From NCBI GenBank assembly GCA_003864495.1, contig ML133422.1, forward strand, positions 1,172,420-1,236,419: DNA of 64,000 nucleotides, read 5' to 3'. This document shows, piece by piece, positions 22,443 to 35,000 of this stretch. Every line of letters starts with the position of its first letter. Position 1 is the stretch's first letter. This DNA comes from Nemopilema nomurai. Taxonomy: Eukaryota; Cnidaria; Scyphozoa; Rhizostomeae; Rhizostomatidae. Below the pieces are notes generated by a model, which saw only the letters and a program-made list of their open reading frames with translations, made no database searches and was not told the DNA's origin. Both the position numbers and the translations under genes were made by a program.

Positions 22443-24761
22443 CTAGTATCCATATACTGATTTTGTGATACGCTTTACTGGTTGTGTAGAAGGGTCTGCA
22501 TTTGGATCACCTCCATTCTCAAGGTAAAGATTGTTATATGGAAACATTCTTGGAACCTGAAGGTTGATAAAAACATAGAGATTGATTTATAAGGAGATTT
22601 TAGATACAGAAATTTGTGACTGGCTTAGCAAGCAGCTGACTCCTTTAAAGGTTATAAACAAGTTCAACAATATTAAACAAGGTTATAAATAATTTATATG
22701 CACTCCAGATAAAGAAAACAATGTGAATGTGTATAACATAACCAATAAAAAAATGTTAGAAACAAAAAAGTTGTTGCAAAATTGAATAATTTAATTAAAG
22801 AATTTTCCATTATCACATAAGCAAATAATCTTTTGTTAGCATACTCTTAATTCATAGCATTTTTTTAACTATAGTGGTTGTGTTACAGTTATGTTTGTAA
22901 ACATCATTATAAGTGCATTATCATCAAATAATTAGTACTACATTTTAGGTGCTGTATAATATAGAGTTTGTGGTAGATGGGAAGAAGTTAAAAAACGAAG
23001 ACTACTATGCTTGCTCCTGGAATGTAGGTGATACTTACAACTTCACTAGAATTTTCTTCATTGTAGAATGTTGATAGGAAGTAGATAAAGCCAAGCAAAC
23101 CAAAAGCAATTGCAAGATTTCCACAAGCCTGAGCACTATCAATTAAATGTAAAATATCAACAACTGAAACCTTTTTGTGGATTTAAAATAAAATTTATTT
23201 GAAACTAAACAGAATTGTATCTGAAACAGAATAACTTATATGGCTATAACCTCTATATTCTGAATTTACTTGCTCAAACCGATGTTAAAATTTGATAAAG
23301 GAAAACATATCAGAATAATAAAATTGTATTAATTCAATTTTAAACAAATCTGAAATCAGGTTTGGATAAACATGACAACAAGCAAGCTTAATAAATAGCA
23401 TCAAAGAAGCAGGTAAATTATTTGACAGAACAGTAAGACCATTTTACATGAACTTGGTAGTGGTTTCTTAACAAAACTTGATCTGCAATATCACAACAAG
23501 AGGGAAACAGAAAACAAGCAAGCAAAAAAGAAAGGATTGAAATAGAAAAGGACACATGCCAAATGTAAATGCACAACCTTTGCTCAAAGAATTTTTGCAC
23601 TTTTGGAAAAAAAACTGAAATGGTTGAAAACATGTGAAACAGCAAATAAACATACACAGTGGTTGTAGATTCATCATGCCGATCCGGCATCCATATACCC
23701 AACGCATCATCTTGTTCATGGAGCTGCAGATGACAAATTTAATTAAAAAATTCATATTCACATGGCATCTTTATCATAAATTTCACAACAAACTCTAAAC
23801 TGAAGCTTTTAATACCCACTGGTGCACCATCTTTGGATCAAATTAAAATCCTACTTTTGCAAAATAAAGCACATTATTCTATTACCAAAGTCTACATAAG
23901 GCCTATAACATTTCTACATCTTGAAAGCAACATTTAGATGAAATAAGGCATCATTGAAATATCTTAGGGCAATTAATAATCAGATGTAGGAACATTAATT
24001 TGTTATATGCCACTTACAGGTTCCCCGAAATTCCTTTTGTCCTGCTGATCCCAGTATGTGAGGTAATTGTTTCTTAGCTGGTGTGAGTGCTCAGGCAAAT
24101 TTGGGTAATCACCTATCCCCATACCATCATCTTTCCAACCCTTGTCTTCCCAATCTGGGCCACTCACTGGAGTGACAGGAGGCGTTGGTGGAGAAGTTGA
24201 CCCTTTTAATAAACAGTCGAACATGCTGTCATGCCACGTTGGCTTAACTTTCAGGTGAGTAAAACTAGTTTAGGTATTAAAAACATGCTCATTTTTTACT
24301 TAACTCCTGTAGATTATATGCAGATATTACTCTCACATTTACCAAGAACATGAGTGCAGCTACAATAATGGCATTTAAATACCATGGTCATAGCATAGCC
24401 AATGCATGAAGAAATCAAGCATTCTCTTTTGTTTTTACTTGCCAATTCCAGGTGATTGTATATTGAGATACTTGAAATAATTGAGTAAAAAATAGGTACC
24501 TTTAGGATACTTTTACAGTACAATAATGAATCGCCACTGGCGATTTTGATTATTAAATGTGGGTTGACATAAAAATGGGCGAATGTGATTGAAATTTGCT
24601 CGATCTTCATGCAGTGGGAAGTGAGAAAATATAAAAAGGTCATTTATGACTTAAGCACAGACTTTCATACCTAATCTTGAAATAATTTGTGAGCTGGCAC
24701 CCAAAACTCGTCTTGGAAGAGCAACATTTCTTAGAGCAATCCTCATCAAGGCGGACGCCAT
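22443..24761 (-). CDS. NDUFB8: NADH dehydrogenase (ubiquinone) 1 beta subcomplex subunit 8, mitochondrial
   Basis: Five minus-strand exons: 24671-24761, 24018-24202, 23656-23723, 23039-23135, 22443-22556, joining in frame to 184 aa; human NDUFB8 is 186 aa. It is a single-pass accessory subunit in the membrane arm of mitochondrial complex I. The N-terminus (MASALMRIALRNVALPRR) is a basic, acid-free presequence. The family block DDGMGIGDYPNLP in exon 2, the WDQ..RNFGEP stretch, a hydrophobic segment in exon 4 (AIAFGLLGFIYFLSTFY) and the C-terminal PYNNLYLENGGDP block all match NDUFB8. The exon 3/4 junction is ambiguous: GTATGT donor with GATAG acceptor adds V-A-Q, while ACT|GTGTAT with CAG|GCT at 23128 omits these residues; both stay in frame. 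It starts head to head with TASP1. Confidence 0.95.
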
Positions 24762-25459
24762 TTTCTCCAAGTGCAGGGAGGACTGACCTCGTTTTCGTCT
24801 CTACCAATCACAACAGCAACAACGTAAATTTTATTGAGGGAAGAGAGTGTTCATAAAATAGGTAGTGCAAATATTTTCATTTACATTACTTTTCAAGTTT
24901 TATTGAAGAAAATATACCGAAAATTTGCGTTATTCAAAAATTTTCCCTTTCCATAGATCGGGAAAAGGAATGACAATGTTTGCAATTTGCATTAAAACTG
25001 CAGCCTCTTCATCTCGAACCGCTTTGAATCGATTAATTGTTTATAATGTATCGATAGTGTTTTGATTTGAGTAATCTTTAGAATGCACAATCCTGTATGA
25101 TGTGGAAATGTCTCTAAAGCTTATCTATTTGCACTAGAGTGACTTGATCAAATGTATTCTCAGTTGTGGCATAATTTCAACATTTGCATCAACGCTCTGC
25201 ATAACATTCCCCTACTAGCTTCTGGGGTGAAAATCTCTACTTAAAACTTGTAAAAATAGCATGAAAAGGGTAGAACGATAGAGCTGTAAAAGTTAACCAT
25301 TTTGTTAGCATTTGTGCAGTTAATATCATTGTCTTTGACTTTTTAATCAAAAATCCTGTCACTCCTTCTTAGAATCTCTTTTCCTGTTGCCTTTTGGTAG
25401 CTATACTTTCTTCAAAGTTAAACTCTGTTGCCTACAGTGTGCTATATCCTTTTCTAGAC
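24762..25459. promoter_or_regulatory. Divergent promoter region of NDUFB8 and TASP1
   Basis: About 700 bp separate the two opposed start codons. On the NDUFB8 side a CCAAT box (ATTGG, minus strand) lies near 24806. No TATA box is obvious on either side. 5'UTRs of both genes must lie here, and a shared bidirectional promoter is possible. Confidence 0.45.
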
Positions 25460-28335
25460 ATGGAATCTAGCAAACAACTGACACCTGGCTTCATTATTAT
25501 TCATCTTGGAGCTGGATATCATTCAAAATTGAAACTGGTTCAGTATAGAAAATTATGTAAAAAGGCATGCAAAGAGGCAATGAAGTTGACAAAAGAGGGT
25601 CATCTGGCTTCCTTTGTCACTTCTAAAGTTGTCAGCTTGTTAGAGCGAAGTGATTTGACAAATGCTGGATTTGGCTCTAACTTGACAGATAATGGACTGA
25701 TACAATGTGATGCTGGATTGATGGACAGCGACACTGGGAACTTTGCAGCTGTTGCTTGCCTAGAGGGTGTGAGATGTCCAATTACAGTTGCCTATGAGTT
25801 GCTTATGGATCAAAGTGGATATTATAATGGTTTAGAAGCTCCAATGGTGTTAGCAGGGCATGGAGCACAAAGATATGCACTGCAGAAAGGCATTGAAGTT
25901 GTTGATAATGAGCAGCTAGTTAGTCCTGAAGCTTTTGATACTTTCAAAAAGTCAAAAGCAGTCATCAATTCACATAAATATAAATCAGCCAAAAAAAACT
26001 CATTGCAGCAAAGCAGATTCAAGAATGAGTCAGTAAATTGTGATTGTAAGAGGAAATCAACTTTTCAGGATTCTAATGAGGAGATTGTCAAATTTAAAAA
26101 ACCGGATACTGATGTAGAGAAACAAACCTCTGAGATTGAGGGAAGATTTGATACAGTTGGTGCAATATGCATTGATTTGTATGGTAATGTTTGTACTGCG
26201 GTATCTAGTGGAGGTCTTATTCTTAAGCGGTCAGGCAGAGTTGGGCAGGCAGCCTGTTTTGGCTGTGGTTGTTATACTTCAGCCAAAAAGACCAGGGAAA
26301 GACATGTTGTCTGTGCAAGCAGTACCTCTGGTTGTGGAGAACAGTTGGTCAAGACTATGCTTGCAAAGAGTTGCGTAGATGGATGGCTTGGTTTGGATGA
26401 TGATTATGATGATTCCAAAATGGCATGGCATTCAAATTTACTAGATAACTATTTTCTCAAGTCAGATGTTTTGAAAAGGGTTGAAAAGAAACTTGCTGGA
26501 TGTATTGCTATCAAATTGACCAAGAACTGTACATCTGCATCAAGAACTTTGCATGAAGATAGGAACCACTCAGATGAAGGAGCTTCTTTGTGTAAGTTTG
26601 CACATACATTAAGTTTGGCTTTCAGGAAATTTAGCTAGTTTTCGGCCAGTTTTGTAAGGCAATTGAAAGTGGGGTGAATAATCAAGAATTTATTGTTTTT
26701 CAATGACTGTGACCTCTGAAGAATTGGGAGACAAGAAACCTTCCAAATTTCTACGTAAATTGAGACAACTCTTGGGTGACCGCCACTAAGAGGACGAGCT
26801 CTTGCGACACATTTTTCTTCAGCGTCTGCCATCAAACGTCCAACTCATTTTTGCCTCCACTCCTGACAGCCTCTCAATCGGCGCATTGGCCTCGCTCGCC
26901 GACAAGATCTTGGACGTTGCTCCTCCTCAGCACTCCCTTGCAGCTCTTTCTCCATTGCCACCGTCTTCTGCATGCCGCAACATTGCTGAATTGCGGCAAC
27001 TAGTAAACAACCTGTCTACTCAGCTTACCAATGCCATTAGTCAACTCCAGATCCTCGTTCTCGTTCAGGTGTTCGGAGTCACATACGCCCCCGTTCTCGC
27101 CATTTTTCCAGCTCTTCCACCTCTTCCGAATCATTTTGTTGGTACCATCAAAACTTTGGTTCTGCCGCTTGAAATTGCAATCCACCCTGCTCATTTCTTA
27201 CCCCAAGTCTACCTCGCCAGTCAGAAACAGAGCTACAGAATACAACAGGCAGCGCGTCGTCCCTCTCTCTCTCTCGGCTTGGCCCAGTGTTCTCTGCACG
27301 TTTAAACAAGACAACTATGGCTCGGGTCGTCCATAGAGGTTGGGCAACGCAATCGGTAGAAACCCATCTCAACTCGTTTCTACAACTCGCTAAAAAATGG
27401 TTCTAAAATTCTACCCTTCCAACACAATAGACTTGCAATCTGTATGGCCATATTAATACGTCATGAGTTAGAACTGTGTAAAAAAACATAGCATTGGATG
27501 GAGCCACATACTATTTCCATTTTCAACACATTGAAAGCATTTGGACATTCTCAGCAGTCAACATCACCCTAAAATGGTAGTGTTATGAGGTCAGGTATAT
27601 ACATGTATATGCTAAGTGTTAGCCGACCGTCGATCTCCTCCGGTTGGAATGTCGCACACGTCGCCCGACGAAGTTTTGTAGTTGATCTATGGTCTCCCCT
27701 GCACAGTGAAAAGTAACCAGTTGCTTAGAGGGCCACTCTGGCCAAAAATTTTTATTGTCGATTACGATGTAATTTGGTTGTACATTCACGGTGATTGAGC
27801 GTCTTTATCTCGAAAACGAAAAAAACCTTCACGATGGCTTCTAACTTTCGATTAGCTTCTAATTTTAAAATTTATGCAAAAATCTCAGAAATTTTTTTGG
27901 GCTGAGTGGCCTTTTAAGCACGAATCTTAAAGGGGGGAAGGATTATCAGGTTAACAGTATCAAAAAGGTAAGCTCTCAACCAAAACTCTTATCTTTACAG
28001 AAACAGAATTGTTGATACATAGATCCTACTCTCTCTATCTCTTAAGTTGTTTACAGTTTTCTGCACATGCTAAACTCCATTGCAGCTTTTGGTTTACTCC
28101 TGATAACTTTTCAAATTGTTTTTTGGAAACTTTCTTTTCAGGTCAAGAAAATGAAATCGCTTATACAGAACCAGCGTTCAGCCTTGACCTTCTTGTAACA
28201 TCCACTGCACGAACATTTTGTGTTGGGATAATGAATATGAAGGAGCAGAAATTCCAGTTCCTTTTGTTGGAAATGCCAGATATTAATAAAGTTGGAAAAT
28301 CCACTGTGTCTCAAGTATTTCATTATGAATGGTGA
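25460..28335 (+). CDS. TASP1: Taspase-1 (threonine aspartase)
   Basis: Two exons, 25460-26591 and 28142-28335, give 441 aa (human 420). Taspase-1 is an Ntn-type protease that cuts itself before a threonine and then processes nuclear regulators such as MLL and TFIIA. Visible family blocks are HLGAGYHS near residue 16, TNAGFGSNL near 68, the autocleavage site FDTVGA with nucleophile Thr232, AVSSGGL and GRVGQAA just after, and STSGCGEQLV. A Lys-rich loop (about residues 165-230) precedes the cleavage site, as in the family. Exon 2 supplies the last 64 residues, including the FCVGIMN strand. ATG 25460 was chosen because upstream in-frame codons back to 25394 contain no ATG. If the intron were retained, the frame would stop at 26638. 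One intron is few for this gene, which has many in vertebrates. Confidence 0.95.
26700..27330 (+). mobile_element. Decayed retrotransposon gag fragment in the TASP1 intron
   Basis: Frames in this stretch match the LTR-retroelement gag pattern: LRQLLGDR, then LLRHIFLQRLPSNVQL and a LADKILDVAPP segment. A Cys/His motif CWYHQNFGSAA with following PC follows in another frame. The coding is broken by an in-frame stop (near 26787), frame changes after about 27040 and a stop near 27168. A Ty3/gypsy-type origin is likely but not certain. No LTRs, protease or reverse transcriptase are visible, so it is an inactive remnant. Confidence 0.7.
27723..27919. mobile_element. Short MITE in the TASP1 intron
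   Basis: GCTTAGAGGGCCACTCTGGCC at 27723 pairs with the reverse complement of the end (GCTTAAAAGGCCACTCAGCC), giving inverted repeats about 30 bp long around a roughly 200-bp AT-rich body. There is no coding capacity, and target duplications are unclear. Confidence 0.65.
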
Positions 28336-30443
28336 AAATGGTTTGTTTTTAGATCTTTAAGAAATTATCTTTAAGCATTTTGGATATATTATATTTACCA
28401 AGCAATAGCAGTGGTCAATAATTAGGTACGACAGGGGGGTAACAATGACCTTTTGTCGCCTTTTTGAGGGGCGTTGTTTGAGAACCCAAGTACATTCTCT
28501 AAACCAAATCCCAAACAGAAACATTCTAAAACTTAAAATTTCGTCCGTCATACTGTATTCGAGCTTCTATATGTGATATTTATCAGGCGCAGTTAATGTT
28601 ATTGCTGCTTTGTGTATTGTTTTCTCTTTTTTGAACTTGATATTGATGCCATCCCTGTTCATTTACTTATTGAATCTACTTTGTCTCCTTGTTCTTGTTT
28701 TCTGTTAATTTCACGTTGTCTTGTCCTCGATCTCTTGTAACGATGATATCTAGACTTGGCAGGGGGAAAGGCAAGAATCGACGTTCGTTGACTATCGATC
28801 CCTCTCTGATTTTCACTTCATTTTTTCTGCAGGCTGCTGCAACTCCCGCCAACCATACAATGACTATACTCATAATCGTTGCATTCTGAATCTGGAGACG
28901 AATGTAGTTATCTGCAAAGGTGACCTTTCTCAATAACTCTCTTCTATAGGTGCCATTTTGAACCGCACGGAAAATAATGTCGCTTTTTTCCCTAGGGAAA
29001 TTTTCCTGCTCATTACGTCATCAGCGGCTTATACACCATTTTATGCTATTCCAAAGGCATTGGGGTCAGAACCAAAGCAATCTTGCTTCGAGTCAAGTTA
29101 TTTATGCTACAACTGCTTTCTTCTGCTTACAAAATGCCCTGCTTACAATGCATTAACTCCAGGCAGGGCTTAGACAGCTATCTATCTTCCGTTTGTGCCT
29201 CTGTTACTCTTCTTACAACTTAACTTTGGAAACGGCTTTCACTGAACCTGTACCTTAACTGGGTCAATATGAGCTTGGCTCATACATGAAGGACGTTGAA
29301 TGCACAATGAAGGCTTTGTTTTATCGTGTCCCATGAACTAGACTGTTACAGAGTTATAGATTGATCTTATGATTCTTTCAGTTGTCCAGAATTGATATAG
29401 AGGCGGCAATACTCGTGCTGATCTCAGTTTATCATGTTGCTAAGTCTGATTATTTTGCTACTTGGTAATATTCGCATTGTTTACCTCAAGGTTTGCACAT
29501 TGATATCCCACGTGAATGCTAGAAAAGAATTTTCCTAAGCAGGAAGCGTTATCACGTGGTAGTTCCACTTGTTCTTGGGTTCTTAGATTAAAGGGGAGGC
29601 GGGGAAGGAGCTCAGGGAATCGAAGTTGGCAATAACTCATCGGCTTTCGTGGGTCTACAACTCAAGGAGATTTGCGTTTGCGTGTTATCCAAATGCTTCG
29701 TGTATCGTTGTAACGCGGCACGTGTCACCCAGAACTTCAAACAAAACCGCGTTCGAATTGCCAATCCGCACGTCGATCTGACACGTGGCCTTTGTCTATC
29801 GCTTGCTTAGGCCAACAATTCATGAACAATAAGCTTTTGTTTTGTATTGTTCAACCGCCAGTTCTGGCAGGTGAACCACCATTGTTAATTGGCGAGGTCA
29901 ATGCTCCCAAGAATAGGTTAATATTGCCTCTATTTGCCCAGGTCGTTAAATATTTGATAATTTATTAACAGGCTCTTTGTTGTTCTTGGTCAACAATGCC
30001 AATTTTGTTTCGACCATTTTAATTAAGAATCTAAAAAATCAATTAACTTCTATCCATTTTATACATTAAGGTCATGCACATACAAAGGCTGGTTGAATTT
30101 ATATGCTGTCAGTAATAGCTAGAAGTTTTTTACAACCCTTGAAATAATTTTCAAAAGTTACCTTGGTGCGAAGCGATTCAACCAAGTTGAACAGTGAAAA
30201 AAGCAGAAGAGTATTGTTAGTACGTTTTTCAAGAAATTATTCCTTCCCTTTAGTCACATATTGATTGTTACTATGTGAACGATCTAGAGTGAAATCAGAA
30301 TGTTTTGGCATTTTTAATACCAAAGACCAGCAGGACGGATGAAGATTTTAGACTCAATCTTGCTTATATTAAAAGACATAGACTCTCTTCGATGCCAATA
30401 GTTTTGCCACGTTTATTTAGTCTGTTTGAGGATCCTCACTTAT

Positions 30444-30863
30444 ACAGTAGGTTCCCGTGAGTAGGAAACGCTCTTATATGAGAAACAGGCCTCATTCTCT
30501 TCAAAAGGAGCTCCTTTTATAAGAAACAGTTATTGGTTTGAAGGCAGCATGTTTCTCATTTTTGGATTTGTCGCAATCCCTGAATGCCAAATTCCTGTAC
30601 TTTCCAATGAGTTATTATTGATTTTAAATGTATAAAGCATTTTAAAGATATTAGAACATTGTACTGTGCATTATGTAATGTGCAATAGTGCTCAATACAC
30701 ATGCATGCACGGTACATTCGCATACCTTAACTTGAATCTGTGTAGCTTGATGGTTCTTATGTATAAGAAACTTCAACCCTGAGTATAAAGAGTTCTCTTT
30801 AAATTAGAAACTTTCTGAGGCTTCAATTTGAAAAGTGGCTTCTTATTTGCGGGAACCTCCTGT
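30444..30863. mobile_element. MITE with ACAGkAGGTTCCCG termini
   Basis: ACAGTAGGTTCCCGTGAGTA at 30444 is mirrored by the reverse complement of the right end (ACAGGAGGTTCCCGCAAATA). The interior has several divergent copies of a TAAGAAAC/TAGAAAC motif. It is about 420 bp and non-coding. Confidence 0.7.
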
Positions 30864-31931
30864 GTTTAATCCTCTCGCCTAAGGAACTTTTAGGTTGTTG
30901 TTTTAGGATCGCTTTTCCTTTTCTTGTTTGTGGCAAAATACTTGACATGATAGTCTCTAAAATCTTCCCACTGCATTGGACACCCTTTCATTTCAAATAT
31001 CCTTTTATTTTCCTTCTTTGTTGTTACGATTAGTACTCATTTAAGGCATTTGGTTTTTAATATGTTGACTATCTCGAATCTGCTTCTATCTATCTGCCTC
31101 CATAATTAAAGTTGAGTTTTTTTATATCGATTGTCTACCGCGTAATAATTCGTTACTTTTTTACGTCATTCTCCAGTTTCCATTGTACTTTGATTCTCTA
31201 CTTCATAAGAATTTGCTATTCACATAAGAGTTGTATCCTGATCTTTTTCACAAGGCCAGATCATTGGTCGTTACGTCAGCCAAATGCCATAGCCTAGTCA
31301 AACCCAGACTCTCAAAGGACCTCAAAACATGTCACCTGAAATTGTGCTTATCAGATAATTGTCATATATACCAGAGAGCTGGTGAAGTTGCATTAGTGCA
31401 AGGCATATTTTCACGTGTGTAAATTGGCCTCTATTTTGATAAAACGAAGTGAGTCGCTTTATCAGAGGGCAACTTACCGGATGACGTAAACACCATTGAA
31501 ACGAGGTTAGTAACGCCTGTATCTACGGAAGCGAGAGAGGACAATGATTTGCTCATTTTCATTTTGCTATGGGTGTGTCATTTCAATGTTTTGTTCCACT
31601 ATTGAACATTTCTTGGAATAAACCTTACATTTGTGAATCATAGATCAAAAGCAAGTCCGGGCTGGCTTTACCACGGAAATTGCATTCTGGGTATTCCCTT
31701 GTGCCTACCGCCCACCACGGCCTTCGATCTACGGCCATCTCCCGTTAAAAGTAAGGATACAAGTACATTCTCTTTTACTGACACGCAGATACAATGAACG
31801 TGAATGTATGTATAGCAGCTAAAAGAAGGAACTGAAACTAATAGAGAAAGAGAACACAACAACCCTATACTGTAAATTTCTGCATGCTTGTACATTATCT
31901 GTAATTATATTTTTAAATCGTTTACAGCATT

Positions 31932-32040
31932 AAACTACTCAATAAAGCATTTGACACACGAATAGCAAACAACCTATGCGAGTATTGGCTGCAAATGAAT
32001 GCAACAGGCCTTTTAGCTCTTGATGCAGTTATAAAAAATT
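31932..32040. mobile_element. Fragment of MITE family A
   Basis: About 109 bp matching the interior of 11886-12269 and 20184-20626 (shared blocks AAACTACTCAATAAAG, GAATAGCAAACAA and TATTGGCTG). Both terminal inverted repeats are missing. Confidence 0.8.
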
Positions 32041-35000
32041 TTTATCTGTGAACTTTCACCCACCGCAAGCAATACAGTAAACGTTTAAATCAGAAAAACT
32101 CTCAAGCGAAAATGGGAATATTTTACGGAATATATCTGCTCAAATGTTCCATAATCGTTCCCGAAAAACGAACCAGGCTGGAAAATCGAAAAGGGCTTTT
32201 TTCTTCTTTTTTCTAAACCTAAAATATTATGTGTATAAGTTTCAGCTAGACAACAGCCCGGTTCGAGGGAAAAATATCACATCTTCAACCATTGTCATAT
32301 GAACATCAAATGACGAACACGTGATTACGTCACACATTGACCCAATCTAGGGGAAGCATTTTATCATATGTTTATATCAAAGTTTGCTCTCTCCGAAGCG
32401 CCGAAGTAGCTTTCTTATATTACAGAAATCCCCGCATCTTTAAAAGGCGATCAATATAAGCCAGATACCAAAACCGTGACAAGTCCCACCGCTATATCGC
32501 TTATACGAGGGGGATTTCCTCCCTGGTGTTTGGTATATGATAACCACTTCCCCTTGTAATAGGGGGATTTCCTTACAGCTTCTTATGCAAAGAGAAATTC
32601 CAATTTGTATCTTCAGGAAGTCAGCTGTTGGATTGGTTGTGTTTTCATGATCTGAAGTAAGTCTTTTTTATTATCTTGTTCAATGCAATTATAACGATTG
32701 CTTTTAGTTCCAGATGAAGTATTTAATCATCTAACATTCACTCAATATTCAATGTTTTGCTTTGCAGACATCTACATTATGTTTTAGGCAAATGTGTACG
32801 TTTTGCTAATTTTATCTAATCAAATTCTTGAAATAGACCCAAGTGAGTAATTTCATTCAATTATATAAAATCTCTAATTCTAAACTGTACCAAAATGCAG
32901 AGACATTCTATTACCGGGTAGCATTTTCGGGGTCCAGCATCTAGAGCGATTTCCGGGTAGCGTTTGAAACGAAGAAATGTGATGCGGAGCATCGCCTGCT
33001 TGAACACCCCCCTTCTGTGAAACATCGCAGGGTTCATATATTGAATCTCTATGGAAATAATAAGTCAAGTATTGTGTTTGGGTATGAAAGGACTGTCTGT
33101 GCATGTATTAAATGCTATCGGTTCTTCTAGGGTTTTGGCAGGCTTTGCTAGTTTTTGATTTATTTTGGTTTCCTGTTTAGCATGTCCCGTTAGATTTCAA
33201 ACACCACTTCTAAGATAATTCTTTTCTTATAACTGTATTCCTAGGGTCCCAGTTGCTCGACTTTCTATTTAGGTGTTAAGTAACGCAGATTGGTCAATTA
33301 TAACCAATCACGCGCTCTGCTTATCACCACCTAGTACTTTCTATTACTGAAGTTTCATTTGTAAGTCGCTGTAAACTGTTTAAATACAGCAGTTGATTGT
33401 TTAAATATAAACATTAGACAGTATGTTCTTTGACAGTGTCGCTCCTTTCTAAACAACAACACCTGCAAAATGACCCCTGTTGATTCTCCTGTTTTTGCGT
33501 TTTTCACAAATTTAGCTCGCAAATAGCTGCCATCCCCCTCTTATTCCCGAAACAATGTTGGTAGCAAAGTATAGCCACAATTCAAACTGGGGGAAAAGTT
33601 GGGTGCGAAAACTTGGAACCAGTTTTCAATGTTTGTAGGGGGTAGAAGGGGGTGGAAAGATACGAGCCTTAAAGTTGCCAATAATGTAACCAGGAACGCT
33701 TGCACATTCAGGGCAAGAGAATGCAGAAACATGGAGATAATAGCAAAAAAGGCCAATACGAAAATAAATTGGCTCTTTGGGTTGGGCGGCAGGGCCGAAT
33801 TCACGACTGCTAGGGCTCTGGGCCTGACGTTAATAGGGCCCCCTAGAACCTACCAAATTTGTTCGTGTCATGCTAGTCAATTCATCAGCCACACTTTGTA
33901 CAGGCTTAAAAATGTTTTGCTTGGGGCCCATGGGTAAGCGTCACTGTTGGAGGGACAGCTGTTTCTATTCAACACCCCCTGCTACAGGTGTCCCTGAGTG
34001 GTCCAAACCCTTTTGGCAGCCATTACAGATTACTGGGCTACTGCAGTATTGTTTAGTGGACCTACACAGAAGCTTTTTGTTTAGAAAATTGGGCCCCATC
34101 TCTGTGAACGGTGGTTATCTTGCTTCAAAGGCATTGCTTACATCCTTTTCCCCTTTCCTAATGATGCGTCATCAAGACAGGACAGAAACGAATTTGCCAT
34201 CTTTTATTTGCGTGTCGTTGCTCCTCCCACTATGATATCTTTCGCTAAATTAATATTTAAGCAAATATTACCCCACGCCTATATTTACTGTTTTATCAAA
34301 TTTGTTTAAGATGCGTGGCTGTCTGAATGCCTAACTTCTTTCAGCCAGCCAGGAAGCGTCGTAAGAGATGTTTAGCTAAGGGACTGGTTCGCTTCACTTG
34401 CTAAATTGTTGGGCGTGGCTATTTGGCGTGGCCTTGGTTCGTATACACACACCCTTCGCTCAATGTTTTTTTCCCATCCTTTTATAAAGCTTTCAATTGC
34501 TCCTTTCGCTTACACACTGAACTGATTAAGCCCTACCTGCGTCGAACTGTGAAACTTTACTTGATTTGTCACTTAGTAATTCTGAGTAGAAATGCTGAGA
34601 GAATACACACCTTGCAGACATAAGAAGGTGCAACAAAAGGTTAGAATGGCGAGAAATTTCAATCAAAATCAAAACAAAAAATGGCAATTTGAAACCAAAG
34701 TATTATTGGCTTTGTCAGAACAACCGGTGGCAGAAACGAAATGGGAACGATCCAGGGCGAATTCTTGAGACTGTAATTGGATTTTGTACACGCATGACTT
34801 TCCTACTTGGAAAAGTCCACTTTTATGGCATTTTTTTGTTTTGATAATAATCACCTGACATTTGTGGCACCGTTACCTCTCGTATTCACGGGTATAATCT
34901 GTTATGTGCCCCCAAGTGACCCCCTTCTTCGTAATGGGGATGATGGTCCGTGCACTAGGCTTGCTTCGCTGCTCTGTGACCCTGTGCAGGCCCTTCTTCT

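Noticed and set aside
26802..27305. 167-codon frame as a host gene
   Set aside because: It matches the retroelement gag pattern, is broken upstream and downstream, and lies in the TASP1 intron; recorded as a mobile element instead.
33780..34110. Transposon suggested by CAGGGCCGAATTC and GGGCCCC patches
   Set aside because: No paired inverted repeat or target duplication could be identified.
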